The position numbers and the translations under genes were made by a program. The notes below the pieces were generated by a model. That model made no database searches. It was not told the origin of the DNA and saw nothing but the letters and a program-made list of their open reading frames with translations. DNA of 64,000 nucleotides from JAQWQB01 sp047636995. GTDB taxonomy: Bacteria; Bacteroidota; Bacteroidia; Flavobacteriales_D; Sanyastnellaceae. Where the stretch lies: assembly GCA_047636995.1 (NCBI GenBank), contig JBLIGQ010000005.1, positions 1 through 64,000 of the forward strand, given 5' to 3'. Positions 16,571-24,382 of this stretch are shown here, piece by piece. Every line of letters starts with the position of its first letter. Position 1 is the stretch's first letter.

Positions 16571-17480
16571 AATGCTCTTTTTTGAGGTAAAATTCAGCTA
16601 GCTCCTCAGTTAATTGGAGTGCGGCTTCATAGTGTAAATGGCTCCCGTCATAAGAGCGAAAACGATTGTTGTCAAAATCAATGCACTCTACTCCAACAGC
16701 TTCTAACTGCCCTTTCAATTGTGTTTCGTCAAATCCGCTCATGGAATCTTCGAGGTCTGCCATTTGATTCGTTGTGGGCGAGCGATAAGCAATAACCCGA
16801 ATGCTTTTGTCTTGAATAAACGCTCCAACAGTGCTTACAAATTGAGCTTCGATTTGAGGACTGACATGGTTCCCTTTGAAGGTTTTTTGGTAGGTCGGAA
16901 TCGCGCTGGTAGAATCTTCGGGTAGTTTATGAGAATGCACCCATCCCCCTGATCTGAAATCTTCGAAATACATAGTTTCATCAGGAATTCCCAATGCGCC
17001 TTTCACCAGTTCCTCTGGTTTGTAGGGCGAAAAGAATTTGAGGTATTTTGATAATTTGGTGCCTCTGAATACTTCAAAATCAGACAATGAAGCGAAGGTG
17101 TTGAATTGCTCGTTTTTCGCGCCTCGACCTGTAAAGCTATGGGGAGACAGCCCTAAGATGAGCGTGGCTTTTGAACTGGAGGTGTCTAGCTTACTCCAAA
17201 GGAAATTGAGGTATTCTTTGCTCCACCCAGCGCTGCTGTAGGCAAAGTTGTACGCAGAGACTCCCGTTTGCTCTTTAAAAACTTCCGTAGAAAATCCCCG
17301 GTAGACGCGTGAATCTCCTCCGATAACTGTAGCGAACCGTTTATCTACATGTGTTTTGCTCACCCAAAATTCTTTTTGCAATTCGCGATTTTTGAACGGC
17401 TTAGGAAGAACGACTTTGACGCAGATAATGAGGATGATGGCTAATCCCAGGGCGATAGGTAGTTTGTGTTTGGTTTGCAT
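16569..17480 (-). CDS. SGNH/DltD-AlgX-like membrane-anchored protein, MBOAT partner
   Basis: A 303-residue protein with an N-terminal membrane anchor (about 9-27) and a periplasmic domain. It shows a 'GGDSRVYRG' block, matching the GDS nucleophile motif of SGNH hydrolase-like proteins, and a 'SYDGSHLHYEA' block near the C-terminus, matching the D-x-x-H motif. Proteins of this type pair with MBOAT transferases (PatA/PatB, AlgI/AlgX/AlgJ, DltB/DltD) and complete O-acylation of a cell-surface polymer. Its ATG overlaps the MBOAT stop (TGATG), so the two are translationally coupled. The polymer acylated is unknown. The SGNH assignment rests on two motifs and context. Confidence 0.7.
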   Translation of the reverse strand: MQTKHKLPIALGLAIILIICVKVVLPKPFKNRELQKEFWVSKTHVDKRFATVIGGDSRVYRGFSTEVFKEQTGVSAYNFAYSSAGWSKEYLNFLWSKLDTSSSKATLILGLSPHSFTGRGAKNEQFNTFASLSDFEVFRGTKLSKYLKFFSPYKPEELVKGALGIPDETMYFEDFRSGGWVHSHKLPEDSTSAIPTYQKTFKGNHVSPQIEAQFVSTVGAFIQDKSIRVIAYRSPTTNQMADLEDSMSGFDETQLKGQLEAVGVECIDFDNNRFRSYDGSHLHYEAALQLTEELAEFYLKKEH

Positions 17481-18892
17481 CAGAATTGAAAGTAGATAAA
17501 TTGTTGACCTTCGCCCCGCAGAAAAATAATGCAGACGATGGCAAGTGCAATCGTGTATACATCTATCCCTTTAGCGAGATACCAATGCTTTAGTTTTGGT
17601 TTGCGAAGTTTTATGTAGACCACAATCTCAATTGCAATGGCTAAGATGAGGTAGATGAGGTTGTCGAAATACGATTTGAAAAAACCCACGTTCATGTCTG
17701 TGAAACAAAAGAGCTTGTAGACAATTTCGTTTCCTTGCTTAATGTTGACAGCTCTAAAATAAACCCATGCAATGCACACTTGAATGAAGATCAAAGGAAT
17801 CAAAATGTATGCGCTCCCAGCAAGTTTTGTGGTCCATTTCGTGCTGCGTTCAAGTTGTAAAAAGACGATGTGAATCAAGGCCCACATCAAATAGGTGTAA
17901 TTCGCGCCGTGCCAGAGTCCTGAAAGAAACATGGTGATGAAGAGCGCTAAAAACCCCATCCACATTCCTTTTTGTGAGCCGCCTAGCGGAATGTAAACGT
18001 AATCTCTGAACCAGGTCGAAAGCGAGATGTGCCATTTCCCCCAGAATTCTCGCAAGCTTTTGGAGAGGTAAGGGTGGTTGAAGTTCATTTTAAAATGGTA
18101 GCCCATTAACTTAGCAATTCCGCGCGCTATAAGACTATAACCGCTGAAGTCAGTGTATATCTGGAAGGCAAAAGCGATGGTGACGACCCACCAAAAGGCA
18201 GTGCCGTCGAAGGGTGTTTTTCCCTGAAAAGCAGAGTCAATAAAAAAGGACAAATTATCTGCAATGACGGTTTTTTGAAAGAGGCCGAATACAATCAGTT
18301 TCACGGCATTCCACTTCTCTAGCACATTGGGGGTCTTGTAGCGTTCTAGCTGCTTGAGCATGTCTTTCGCCCTGACAATTGGACCTGCGACCAATTGCGG
18401 GAACATGGATAAGTAGCTAAAGAAATGGAGGATGTTGCGTGTTGGTTTCAATCTTCCACGATAGACATCGATGGTGTAGCTCAAGCTTTGAAACGTGTAA
18501 AAGCTAATTCCAACGGGTACGATCAATGCAAATTCGGGAATGTGATCTATGAGGTGTGTTTCGGCGCCAAACCGCAAAGCAACATCGTCTACGAGTGTGG
18601 CAAAAAACTTCGAATACTTGAATACAGAAAGCGATCCTAGGTTGGCTAGAAGCGAAAATACAAGCAAGGATTTTTTCCATTTTTTGCTCTTCGTCATGCC
18701 AAATGCAGCGAAGTAATCAACCAGTCCGCTTCCAATGATGAGAAACAGGAAACGCCAATCCCACCAAGCATAGAAGAAAAAGCTTGCTGAAGTGATAAAG
18801 ATCCACCGTGGTAAGTTCTGCTTCCTGCAAAGCGGCCAAAGCAAGAAAAATGCGAGGGCGAAAAGCAGAAATTCGATGGAGTTGAAGATCAT
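17480..18892 (-). CDS. MBOAT-family O-acyltransferase (AlgI-like)
   Basis: A 470-residue polytopic inner-membrane protein with about ten hydrophobic segments. It carries the MBOAT signature region 'SLREFWGKWHISLSTWFRDY' and the catalytic histidine in 'LSGLWHGANYTYLMW'. The best match in memory is the AlgI/PatA group, which passes acetyl groups from cytoplasmic acetyl-CoA across the membrane for transfer to alginate, peptidoglycan or other polysaccharides. It forms a two-gene operon with the SGNH-like partner and is divergent from the SiaC/A/B-like module, with a 196-bp shared upstream region. No polysaccharide polymerase is nearby, so the substrate is open. Confidence 0.92.
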   Translation of the reverse strand: MIFNSIEFLLFALAFFLLWPLCRKQNLPRWIFITSASFFFYAWWDWRFLFLIIGSGLVDYFAAFGMTKSKKWKKSLLVFSLLANLGSLSVFKYSKFFATLVDDVALRFGAETHLIDHIPEFALIVPVGISFYTFQSLSYTIDVYRGRLKPTRNILHFFSYLSMFPQLVAGPIVRAKDMLKQLERYKTPNVLEKWNAVKLIVFGLFQKTVIADNLSFFIDSAFQGKTPFDGTAFWWVVTIAFAFQIYTDFSGYSLIARGIAKLMGYHFKMNFNHPYLSKSLREFWGKWHISLSTWFRDYVYIPLGGSQKGMWMGFLALFITMFLSGLWHGANYTYLMWALIHIVFLQLERSTKWTTKLAGSAYILIPLIFIQVCIAWVYFRAVNIKQGNEIVYKLFCFTDMNVGFFKSYFDNLIYLILAIAIEIVVYIKLRKPKLKHWYLAKGIDVYTIALAIVCIIFLRGEGQQFIYFQF

Positions 18893-19088
18893 GTTTTTTC
18901 CTAGGTAGGGAGTGACAAATCTGCAGCGAATTTAGTGGAAAATTACCGACTGCAGCTTTCTGTGATTTGAGGTGGTTCTAATGTAAGTCTGAGACCGCTG
19001 CGCTTATGAGCCTCACAAAGCACTTCTGTAACATTCAGTTCTCCTCAGCGTATTAGGTTGAAGTATTACCCTACAAACAACTCAGACA

Positions 19089-19484
19089 ATGACTACGCAT
19101 ATTTTAAGACAAGGCAACCGAATCCATCCTGAGATTCGATTTGATACAGATCGGGGGGAGCTGCAGATTTTTGGGTGGTCTTTTTCAGAGAATCCAAAGG
19201 AAATTTATGCCCCAGCTTTCGAATTGTTAAATGCGAGGAGAACAGAGAAAGTCAGGCTTGTTGTAGATCTTAAATGCTTCAATACGGCTTCAACAAAGTG
19301 TTTGGTTGAGTTAATTTCAACCATCAAAGCCAATAACATTGGCTCTTCAGATCCTGAGCTAGTGACTTGGGGTTTTGACGAAGAAGACCCAGAATCAATG
19401 GAGTGGGGCGAAGACTTAGAAATGGTAACAGGAGTGCGCTTTAGCTACAAGTCGTCCAGCACCATCACACGTATTGCATCTTAA
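19089..19484 (+). CDS. SiaC-like (DUF1987) phospho-regulated partner-switch protein
   Basis: 131 residues, matching the DUF1987/SiaC family in length and in the conserved 'LKCFNTASTKCLVEL' block (about 62-76). This holds the Thr/Ser residues (T66 and neighbours) that correspond to the phosphorylated threonine of Pseudomonas SiaC. In that system SiaC is an anti-sigma-antagonist-like switch: unphosphorylated it binds and activates the diguanylate cyclase SiaD, while SiaB phosphorylates it and SiaA removes the phosphate. Here it is the first of three genes, 19 nt before the SiaA-like phosphatase, with the SiaB-like kinase third. No GGDEF protein is present in the window, so its target is unknown. 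Confidence 0.82.
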   Translation: MTTHILRQGNRIHPEIRFDTDRGELQIFGWSFSENPKEIYAPAFELLNARRTEKVRLVVDLKCFNTASTKCLVELISTIKANNIGSSDPELVTWGFDEEDPESMEWGEDLEMVTGVRFSYKSSSTITRIAS

Positions 19485-19503
19485 TAGATAAATTTCCAAC
19501 GCT

Positions 19504-21342
19504 ATGAAATCTTTTGGAACAAAACTGTGGCACTTTGTGCTTTTTGGAGTCCTCTTCGGAATGTGTTTTCCATTCATTGCCTGTGCAATGGGATTGGGGG
19601 AGGCTGGGGAGTCATTTTCAATTGAAGGAGTTATAGCGTTGCACCATAAAAGCAATCTTTTCTACATCATTGATCTGACCCCGTTGCTCTTAGGGCTGCT
19701 GTTTTTTATCATTGGGAAGTACTCCCTTGTTCAGTTGCGCTACCTAAAAAGGTTATCGATTTTTGAAAGAGAACTGCGTGAATCTGAGTTTGTACCGCTT
19801 CAGAAAATTGCTTTAAGAAAAATTAGATTGCACTATGTCAAGACGTTCGTAATTATCGGCTTTGTGCTCGTCTTTTCAATGGTCGTTTTGCTCTTTCATT
19901 TCAATTTCGCCAATGCTGCCAGTAATGACTTGGCGGCTTTAAGCGGTCAGATTTCGGAAGCGCTTCAAAATGGTGATGCAAAGGATGCACCTTCATCGTT
20001 AGCGATTGAAGCTTATAGGCAAGAGGTTGAATCGCTAATCGAAGTACAGAAAAACGCGTCTGAAAGGGCCATCGTCATTGTAGCATTTGTGACACTCTTT
20101 ATGGTGACATTGTTCGTTTTCTCCCATTTCAAAATCTTCTTCCCAAACTTCGTTGACTTGCAGAAAGGGATTTTTGAAAATACTGCTGCGCGAAAAATGA
20201 TTGGCAATCAGGCTGAAGAATTGAAGAAGCATTCTTTCGCCAGTGCAAACTCTGGAACGGCCATGTGCACTTTGGATGAACATGGGGAAGTAGAATGGGT
20301 GAATGATGTTTTTCAGAAGTCTTTCGTTGCTGAAGAATTAAAAGTATCTCTGCCGTTTTTGGAGCAATTTGAGCAGCGTCTGGTAAATGCGCAGATTTCA
20401 ATTGAGTTGAGAGAGGCACTTGAACAGAGGAAGGAATACAAAGGATTGGTAGAGCTGCTTTCTGATAACAGTGAACGCACTTTTTTTCACATGACCATAG
20501 AGCCCTATTCGAATGATATGGGTGGGTTCTTAGGGTATTTTGTACTCCAGAACGATGTTACAGAATTAGTTGTGGCCCAAAAAGTAAACGATGATCTATT
20601 AAGAAGGCTTCAACAAAACCTAGAGGCGGCGAAAGTCATTCAAAAGAATTTGTCAGAACGAAGGGACTTAATTCGTGATTTCTTTGGGGAGTCATTTGTT
20701 GTTAATCGCCCGCTGCAAGTACTTTCAGGTGATTACATCTGGTTTCGAAAGCTCGATGAAAATACGGCATTGATTTGTTTGGGTGATTGCGTTGGACACG
20801 GCGTTGCAGGATCGCTTTTGGCCAATTTGTACAGCCAATTCTTAGATGAGATTACCGAAGATGAACTCAGCCCAGACAAGATTCTTATTCAATTGGATCA
20901 AAAAATGAAATCACATATGGATTCTCAAAGCCAAAAAGGGTTAGAGTATACGTGTGAAGCCGGATTGCTAAAGATTAATAAGCATTCACGCGAGGTGCAA
21001 TTTGCTGGGTCCAATACTGAGCTTATTCTAAATGACGGAGATGTGAGCATGGTGAAATCAGAACGTTTTGGTGTTGGTTCTAGCCACTTTCAAGAGCATC
21101 CGGTATTGAAAACGTTCCAACTTAAGCCAGATAGTTGGGTCATTCTTTCTTCTGACGGTTTGAAGAACATGGTGAATTCTAACAGCCAGCGCCTAGGACG
21201 AAATGGAGTGGCAGAATTATTAAGGGATACGCTTAGGCCCTCTGGAAAGGCCTATTCTGAGCTTGTTAAACTTGCTATTGACAAGTTCAATTCAAATTCT
21301 TTTCAGAATGATGACATCCTGATCGCGGGAGTTAAACTATAA
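19504..21342 (+). CDS. SiaA-like membrane PP2C (SpoIIE-type) phosphatase with PAS-like domain
   Basis: A 612-residue inner-membrane protein. Four membrane segments (about 10-31, 52-71, 111-131, 188-210) enclose an extracytoplasmic domain of about 55 residues between the third and fourth. A PAS-like domain (about 245-355) and a coiled linker lead to a SpoIIE/PP2C domain (about 395-612) with metal-binding 'SGDY' (408-411), 'GDCVGHG' (427-433), 'SSDGLKN' and the terminal 'NDDILIAG'. The metal-ligand aspartates are all present, so it should be active. Gene order and family suggest that it dephosphorylates the SiaC-like protein in response to an envelope or cytoplasmic signal. Pseudomonas SiaA has a HAMP module instead of this PAS, so the sensing part differs. 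Confidence 0.85.
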   Translation: MKSFGTKLWHFVLFGVLFGMCFPFIACAMGLGEAGESFSIEGVIALHHKSNLFYIIDLTPLLLGLLFFIIGKYSLVQLRYLKRLSIFERELRESEFVPLQKIALRKIRLHYVKTFVIIGFVLVFSMVVLLFHFNFANAASNDLAALSGQISEALQNGDAKDAPSSLAIEAYRQEVESLIEVQKNASERAIVIVAFVTLFMVTLFVFSHFKIFFPNFVDLQKGIFENTAARKMIGNQAEELKKHSFASANSGTAMCTLDEHGEVEWVNDVFQKSFVAEELKVSLPFLEQFEQRLVNAQISIELREALEQRKEYKGLVELLSDNSERTFFHMTIEPYSNDMGGFLGYFVLQNDVTELVVAQKVNDDLLRRLQQNLEAAKVIQKNLSERRDLIRDFFGESFVVNRPLQVLSGDYIWFRKLDENTALICLGDCVGHGVAGSLLANLYSQFLDEITEDELSPDKILIQLDQKMKSHMDSQSQKGLEYTCEAGLLKINKHSREVQFAGSNTELILNDGDVSMVKSERFGVGSSHFQEHPVLKTFQLKPDSWVILSSDGLKNMVNSNSQRLGRNGVAELLRDTLRPSGKAYSELVKLAIDKFNSNSFQNDDILIAGVKL

Positions 21343-21351
21343 ACTACTTAG

Positions 21352-21906
21352 ATGATGAATGAATTCGCATTTAGTCCAAATGCTGCTGACTCTCTCCGCA
21401 GTAATGAACCAGAATTAAGATTCGTAGGGTCCGTAAAAGAAGAGCATATTCCCTCACTTGTTGACCTTTGCAAGGGAATTGCAAAAGACTTTGGTATTGC
21501 CAAAGCCAAAATGAATCGGCTGGCAAGATTGTGTGTTGAGGTATTGCAAAATGCTGCAAGACACGCGTCCAAAGAATCTGATGACATGATCTCAGTCATG
21601 GTTTACACGCATTGTGATGATTTGATTTTGGTTTGTCGAAATACAGCAACACTAGATGATGCACTCAAAGCACAGGATATTCTTGGTGAGCTAAGTTTGC
21701 TTGGTCCTGAAGAGATTAAAAAGTATTTTAGAAGCTCTTTAGATAAGGCTACTTTAAGTGACAGGGGAGGCGCAGGACTCGGTCTTATTGATATTGCCTA
21801 CAGAGCTGGTGAGGTGCCAGATTTTGAAATCATTCCGCATCGTGATGAGACGCTGTGCAATTATTCTATCAGAACACGTTTAAGTTTGAGCTTGCAGAGG
21901 CGTTAA
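21352..21906 (+). CDS. SiaB-like (DUF6272) GHKL protein kinase
   Basis: 184 residues with a compact GHKL ATPase fold. The N box is 'EVLQNAARHA' (E63, N67) and the G box is 'DRGGAGLGLIDIAYRAG' (about 137-153), which match SiaB/anti-sigma-factor-like serine kinases rather than histidine kinases; there is no HisKA domain. The predicted role is ATP-dependent phosphorylation of the SiaC-like protein encoded two genes upstream. It lies 9 nt after the phosphatase gene, with ATGATG giving two possible starts. The last 4 nt overlap the convergent TonB-domain gene. Family assignment is from motifs and gene context. Confidence 0.8.
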   Translation: MMNEFAFSPNAADSLRSNEPELRFVGSVKEEHIPSLVDLCKGIAKDFGIAKAKMNRLARLCVEVLQNAARHASKESDDMISVMVYTHCDDLILVCRNTATLDDALKAQDILGELSLLGPEEIKKYFRSSLDKATLSDRGGAGLGLIDIAYRAGEVPDFEIIPHRDETLCNYSIRTRLSLSLQRR

Positions 21907-22643
21907 CTGCCTACTCTTACTTTCGGTTCTCCATTGATGAATTCAAAGGTAATTGGGAGAATGAAATTACTAGGGATGGTTTGATTTGAGCGCTCAGCAG
22001 GCTTCCACAAGGGCATCTTCCACATGCATTCAAGTGCTGCGCGGTCTAGGAAATATTGACCGCTTTCAACCACTTCAACGTCGCGTACAAGTCCACCTTC
22101 ATCTACCTTAAAGGAGATTTTCACAAGACCCTCTATGGACTGTTGTACGGCTTCTTTTGGATAGATTGCATTGCTACTCACGAAGTCTAAAAGCTTGTTG
22201 TAACCTCCAGGGTACTGGGCAGGCTTTTCGATACGTCCTTTTTGAGCATGAGTAGAAGAGTCAGGGTATACACGGTCTGCACGTTCACTCCCGTCATAAT
22301 TGAAGCGTTTCCAAATTCCACATTTTTTACCAAGATTGAACTCTCCTTCAGATTCTGATTGTCCGTTCCTATAGAAATAAAGAAACGTCCCATGTTCTAT
22401 TTTTAAGGAGTTATCGAAATAGCGCCCTTCCATCTTCACCTTTCCTTCGAGGTAGTAAACAACAACTCTGGCTCCGCCGTCAGACAAGAAGTCAACAGTT
22501 CTGTAATACGAAGCATCCACCTCTGAGGTGGTCACTTCATAAGAGCTGTTCATGTAAATTCTGCTGTTTTGACTCCATGCTGATAAACTCATCAGAAGGG
22601 CAAAGACAATAGCTAGATCGTTTTTTGTAGGTATTCTATTCAT
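21903..22643 (-). CDS. Exported protein with MORN-like repeat and TonB C-terminal domain
   Basis: About 246 residues from the ATG at 22643 (MNRIPTK), with a signal peptide (hydrophobic core 'LAIVFALLMSLSAWSQ'). The middle has a MORN/YwqK-like unit ('GTFLYFYRNGQSESEGEF'). The last 100 residues are a TonB C-terminal fold ('YPKEAVQQSIEGLVKISFKV', then 'WKPAERSNQTIPSNFILPITF'). Bacteroidota carry many such TonB-domain proteins that lack the inner-membrane helix and proline spacer of true TonB; they are not necessarily energy transducers. It is monocistronic and convergent with the SiaB-like gene. The frame extends to 22667, but the downstream ATG gives a cleaner signal peptide. Confidence 0.78.
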   Translation of the reverse strand: MNRIPTKNDLAIVFALLMSLSAWSQNSRIYMNSSYEVTTSEVDASYYRTVDFLSDGGARVVVYYLEGKVKMEGRYFDNSLKIEHGTFLYFYRNGQSESEGEFNLGKKCGIWKRFNYDGSERADRVYPDSSTHAQKGRIEKPAQYPGGYNKLLDFVSSNAIYPKEAVQQSIEGLVKISFKVDEGGLVRDVEVVESGQYFLDRAALECMWKMPLWKPAERSNQTIPSNFILPITFEFINGEPKVRVGS

Positions 22644-22750
22644 TCCAAGTAAAAGTTGGATTCTCAACGGTCTAAGATATTTCGATTTTGCTGGATGTTT
22701 TAAACACCAGCACTGAAGTTATCAACAGTGCAACCAAGAGAACTATGTTG

Positions 22751-22758
22751 TAAATTTG
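22751..22758 (+). promoter_or_regulatory. -7 box ending 4 nt before the ATG of the 120-residue protein
   Basis: TAAATTTG is a full TAnnTTTG match and stops 4 nt before the ATG at 22763, so transcription would start at or within the start codon. No TTG is found at the -33 spacing. Confidence 0.45.
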
Positions 22759-22762
22759 GCTC

Positions 22763-23125
22763 ATGGATGTACAATTCGAGATGGAGTGGAGTGCTGTTGT
22801 GAAACGAATCACAAAGCAATTTGGTGAAGACATTGACTTACAAGGGATCCTCTACATAATAGGAGTCCAAGAACTTGGTCAAGGCTTTCAGAAGTTCAAA
22901 AAAGACGAAAAGGTAAACATCATGCACATTGCTATTTGCACTCTGTTAGAGCCTTATGGATACTATGAATTCCTAGGAAAGGACGAGGACAGTTGGCCGC
23001 ATTTTAAGCGAAATCAAAAATTGCCAAATCTAAAGTCTCGAGAACAAGAAATACTTATAAAAAAAGCTATCGTGAGTTACTTTCAGGCGATGGATGAGCT
23101 TGAGCTTCCATCAACGGCAAATTGA
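22763..23125 (+). CDS. Conserved Bacteroidota protein of unknown function
   Basis: 120 residues, soluble, mixed helical, no signal peptide and no membrane segment. It has a dense set of what look like conserved aromatic and charged positions ('GILYIIGVQELGQG', 'CTLLEPYGYYEFLGKDEDSWPHF'). I recall close relatives of this size across Flavobacteriia with no assigned role. It stands alone between a divergent TonB-domain gene and a convergent lipoprotein gene, and its -7 box lies so near the ATG that a leaderless mRNA is likely. No catalytic motif is recognisable. That the gene is real is well supported by its composition and isolation; the function is not known. Confidence 0.72.
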   Translation: MDVQFEMEWSAVVKRITKQFGEDIDLQGILYIIGVQELGQGFQKFKKDEKVNIMHIAICTLLEPYGYYEFLGKDEDSWPHFKRNQKLPNLKSREQEILIKKAIVSYFQAMDELELPSTAN

Positions 23126-23509
23126 TTATTCAATCGTTACTGACTCCTCGTTGGTCTCTTCTTCTTCAATCTTAATGATTCCCTGCCCATACAATGCGCC
23201 CTTTTCAGCCTCAATGTCTAACACAACAAAGCCAGCTTGACCTTGCTGGTAAAAATCAGAAAAGTTAAATGATACCTTTCCAGATCCATTCGTAACTTGA
23301 GTTGTGTCAAAACGAATTTCACCAATTTGGTCAGCGTCTACAGATCCAACAGCATAGAGTCTAACTGTTGCTCCGCTAACGGGTGAGCCGAATGAATTCA
23401 CAACACGAACAGTTGCAATGGTCTCTTCAACTTTGTCACAAGAAAAGAGTGTGATTGCTATAAAAGCAATAAAGAAGACTCCTAAACGCTTAATTTGTCT
23501 TTCCATCAT
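23126..23509 (-). CDS. Small lipoprotein with a carboxypeptidase-regulatory/Ig-like domain
   Basis: 127 residues. The signal peptide ends in a lipobox ('TLFSCDK', Cys about residue 24). The mature part is one beta-sandwich domain starting 'ATVRVVNSFGSPVSGATVRLYA', the pattern of carboxypeptidase-regulatory-like or transthyretin-like folds that decorate surface lipoproteins, and ends in an acidic Glu-rich tail. It begins about 65 nt upstream of the divergent cyclophilin gene and ends directly against the 120-residue gene. The role is unknown; ATG at 23509 or the next one at 23506 are both possible. Confidence 0.7.
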   Translation of the reverse strand: MMERQIKRLGVFFIAFIAITLFSCDKVEETIATVRVVNSFGSPVSGATVRLYAVGSVDADQIGEIRFDTTQVTNGSGKVSFNFSDFYQQGQAGFVVLDIEAEKGALYGQGIIKIEEEETNEESVTIE

Positions 23510-23575
23510 GGGTCAGAATTGTTAATTTCGCTCGCTCGGGTTATTGAGCCGACTACAAAAAAACAAAAAAAAACG

Positions 23576-24382
23576 ATGAAAACACCGATTTTACTCTTTC
23601 TTGGCGCATTTTCCTTTGTTATCCTTGGAAGCAATTCAGGATGTACAGAGGCAAGCTCAAGTGCAAGCACTACAATTGAAGAGGCCGTTGAAGCGAGAAT
23701 AACACCAGTTGAATCTACCGAAGAGGCAGAGGATGTAACAGTTGAAATAGATAAGAGAACAAAAAATATGCACGTAAAAATTTCTACCCAGTTCGGAGAC
23801 ATGGTTGTAAAACTATACGATGAAACTCCCCAGCACAGAGACAACTTCGTGAAGTTGGTTGAAGAAGGATACTACAATGATCTTTTGTTTCATCGTGTGA
23901 TGAAGGCATTTATGGTACAAGGTGGTGATCCAGATTCCAAAGGAGCTGCCACCAATGTCCAACTCGGAAGGGGCGGCCCAGATTACAAAATACCAGCTGA
24001 ATTCAATGACGCTTTTACACATAAAAAAGGCGCACTTGCTGCAGCACGTCAAGGTGATCAGATGAATCCAACAAAAGCTTCTTCTGGAAGTCAATTCTAC
24101 ATCGTGCAAGGCAGGCCTTTCAATGCAGCCGACCTGCTGAAGCTAGAAAGTCAACGCAATTATGGTAAAGACAGTACAGCGTTTTTCAAATACACTGATG
24201 CCCAAATAGAAGACTATACCGCATTGGGTGGTTATGCTCCTTTAGATGGGGAGTACACTGTTTTTGGAGAAGTAGTGGAAGGATTGGACATTATTGATTC
24301 AATCGCTGCCGTTCCAACAATGAGAGGTGACCGTCCGAAAGAGGATGTTAAAATGCAAATGGAGATTGTAAAGAGAAAATGA
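23576..24382 (+). CDS. Cyclophilin-type peptidyl-prolyl isomerase, exported lipoprotein-like
   Basis: A 268-residue protein with an N-terminal signal (hydrophobic 'PILLFLGAFSFVILGSNSGC'; a Cys in lipobox-like position) and a Ser/Thr/Glu-rich linker to about residue 65. A cyclophilin domain follows, with catalytic-site blocks 'FHRVMKAFMVQGGDP', 'GSQFYIVQG' and 'VFGEVVEGLDIID'. It should speed proline isomerisation during folding of envelope or secreted proteins. I set the start at 23576 since the 27 residues before it (from 23495) do not look like a signal and the ATG follows an A-rich stretch. The stop overlaps the pheS ATG (ATGA), a coupling not expected functionally. Confidence 0.88.
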   Translation: MKTPILLFLGAFSFVILGSNSGCTEASSSASTTIEEAVEARITPVESTEEAEDVTVEIDKRTKNMHVKISTQFGDMVVKLYDETPQHRDNFVKLVEEGYYNDLLFHRVMKAFMVQGGDPDSKGAATNVQLGRGGPDYKIPAEFNDAFTHKKGALAAARQGDQMNPTKASSGSQFYIVQGRPFNAADLLKLESQRNYGKDSTAFFKYTDAQIEDYTALGGYAPLDGEYTVFGEVVEGLDIIDSIAAVPTMRGDRPKEDVKMQMEIVKRK

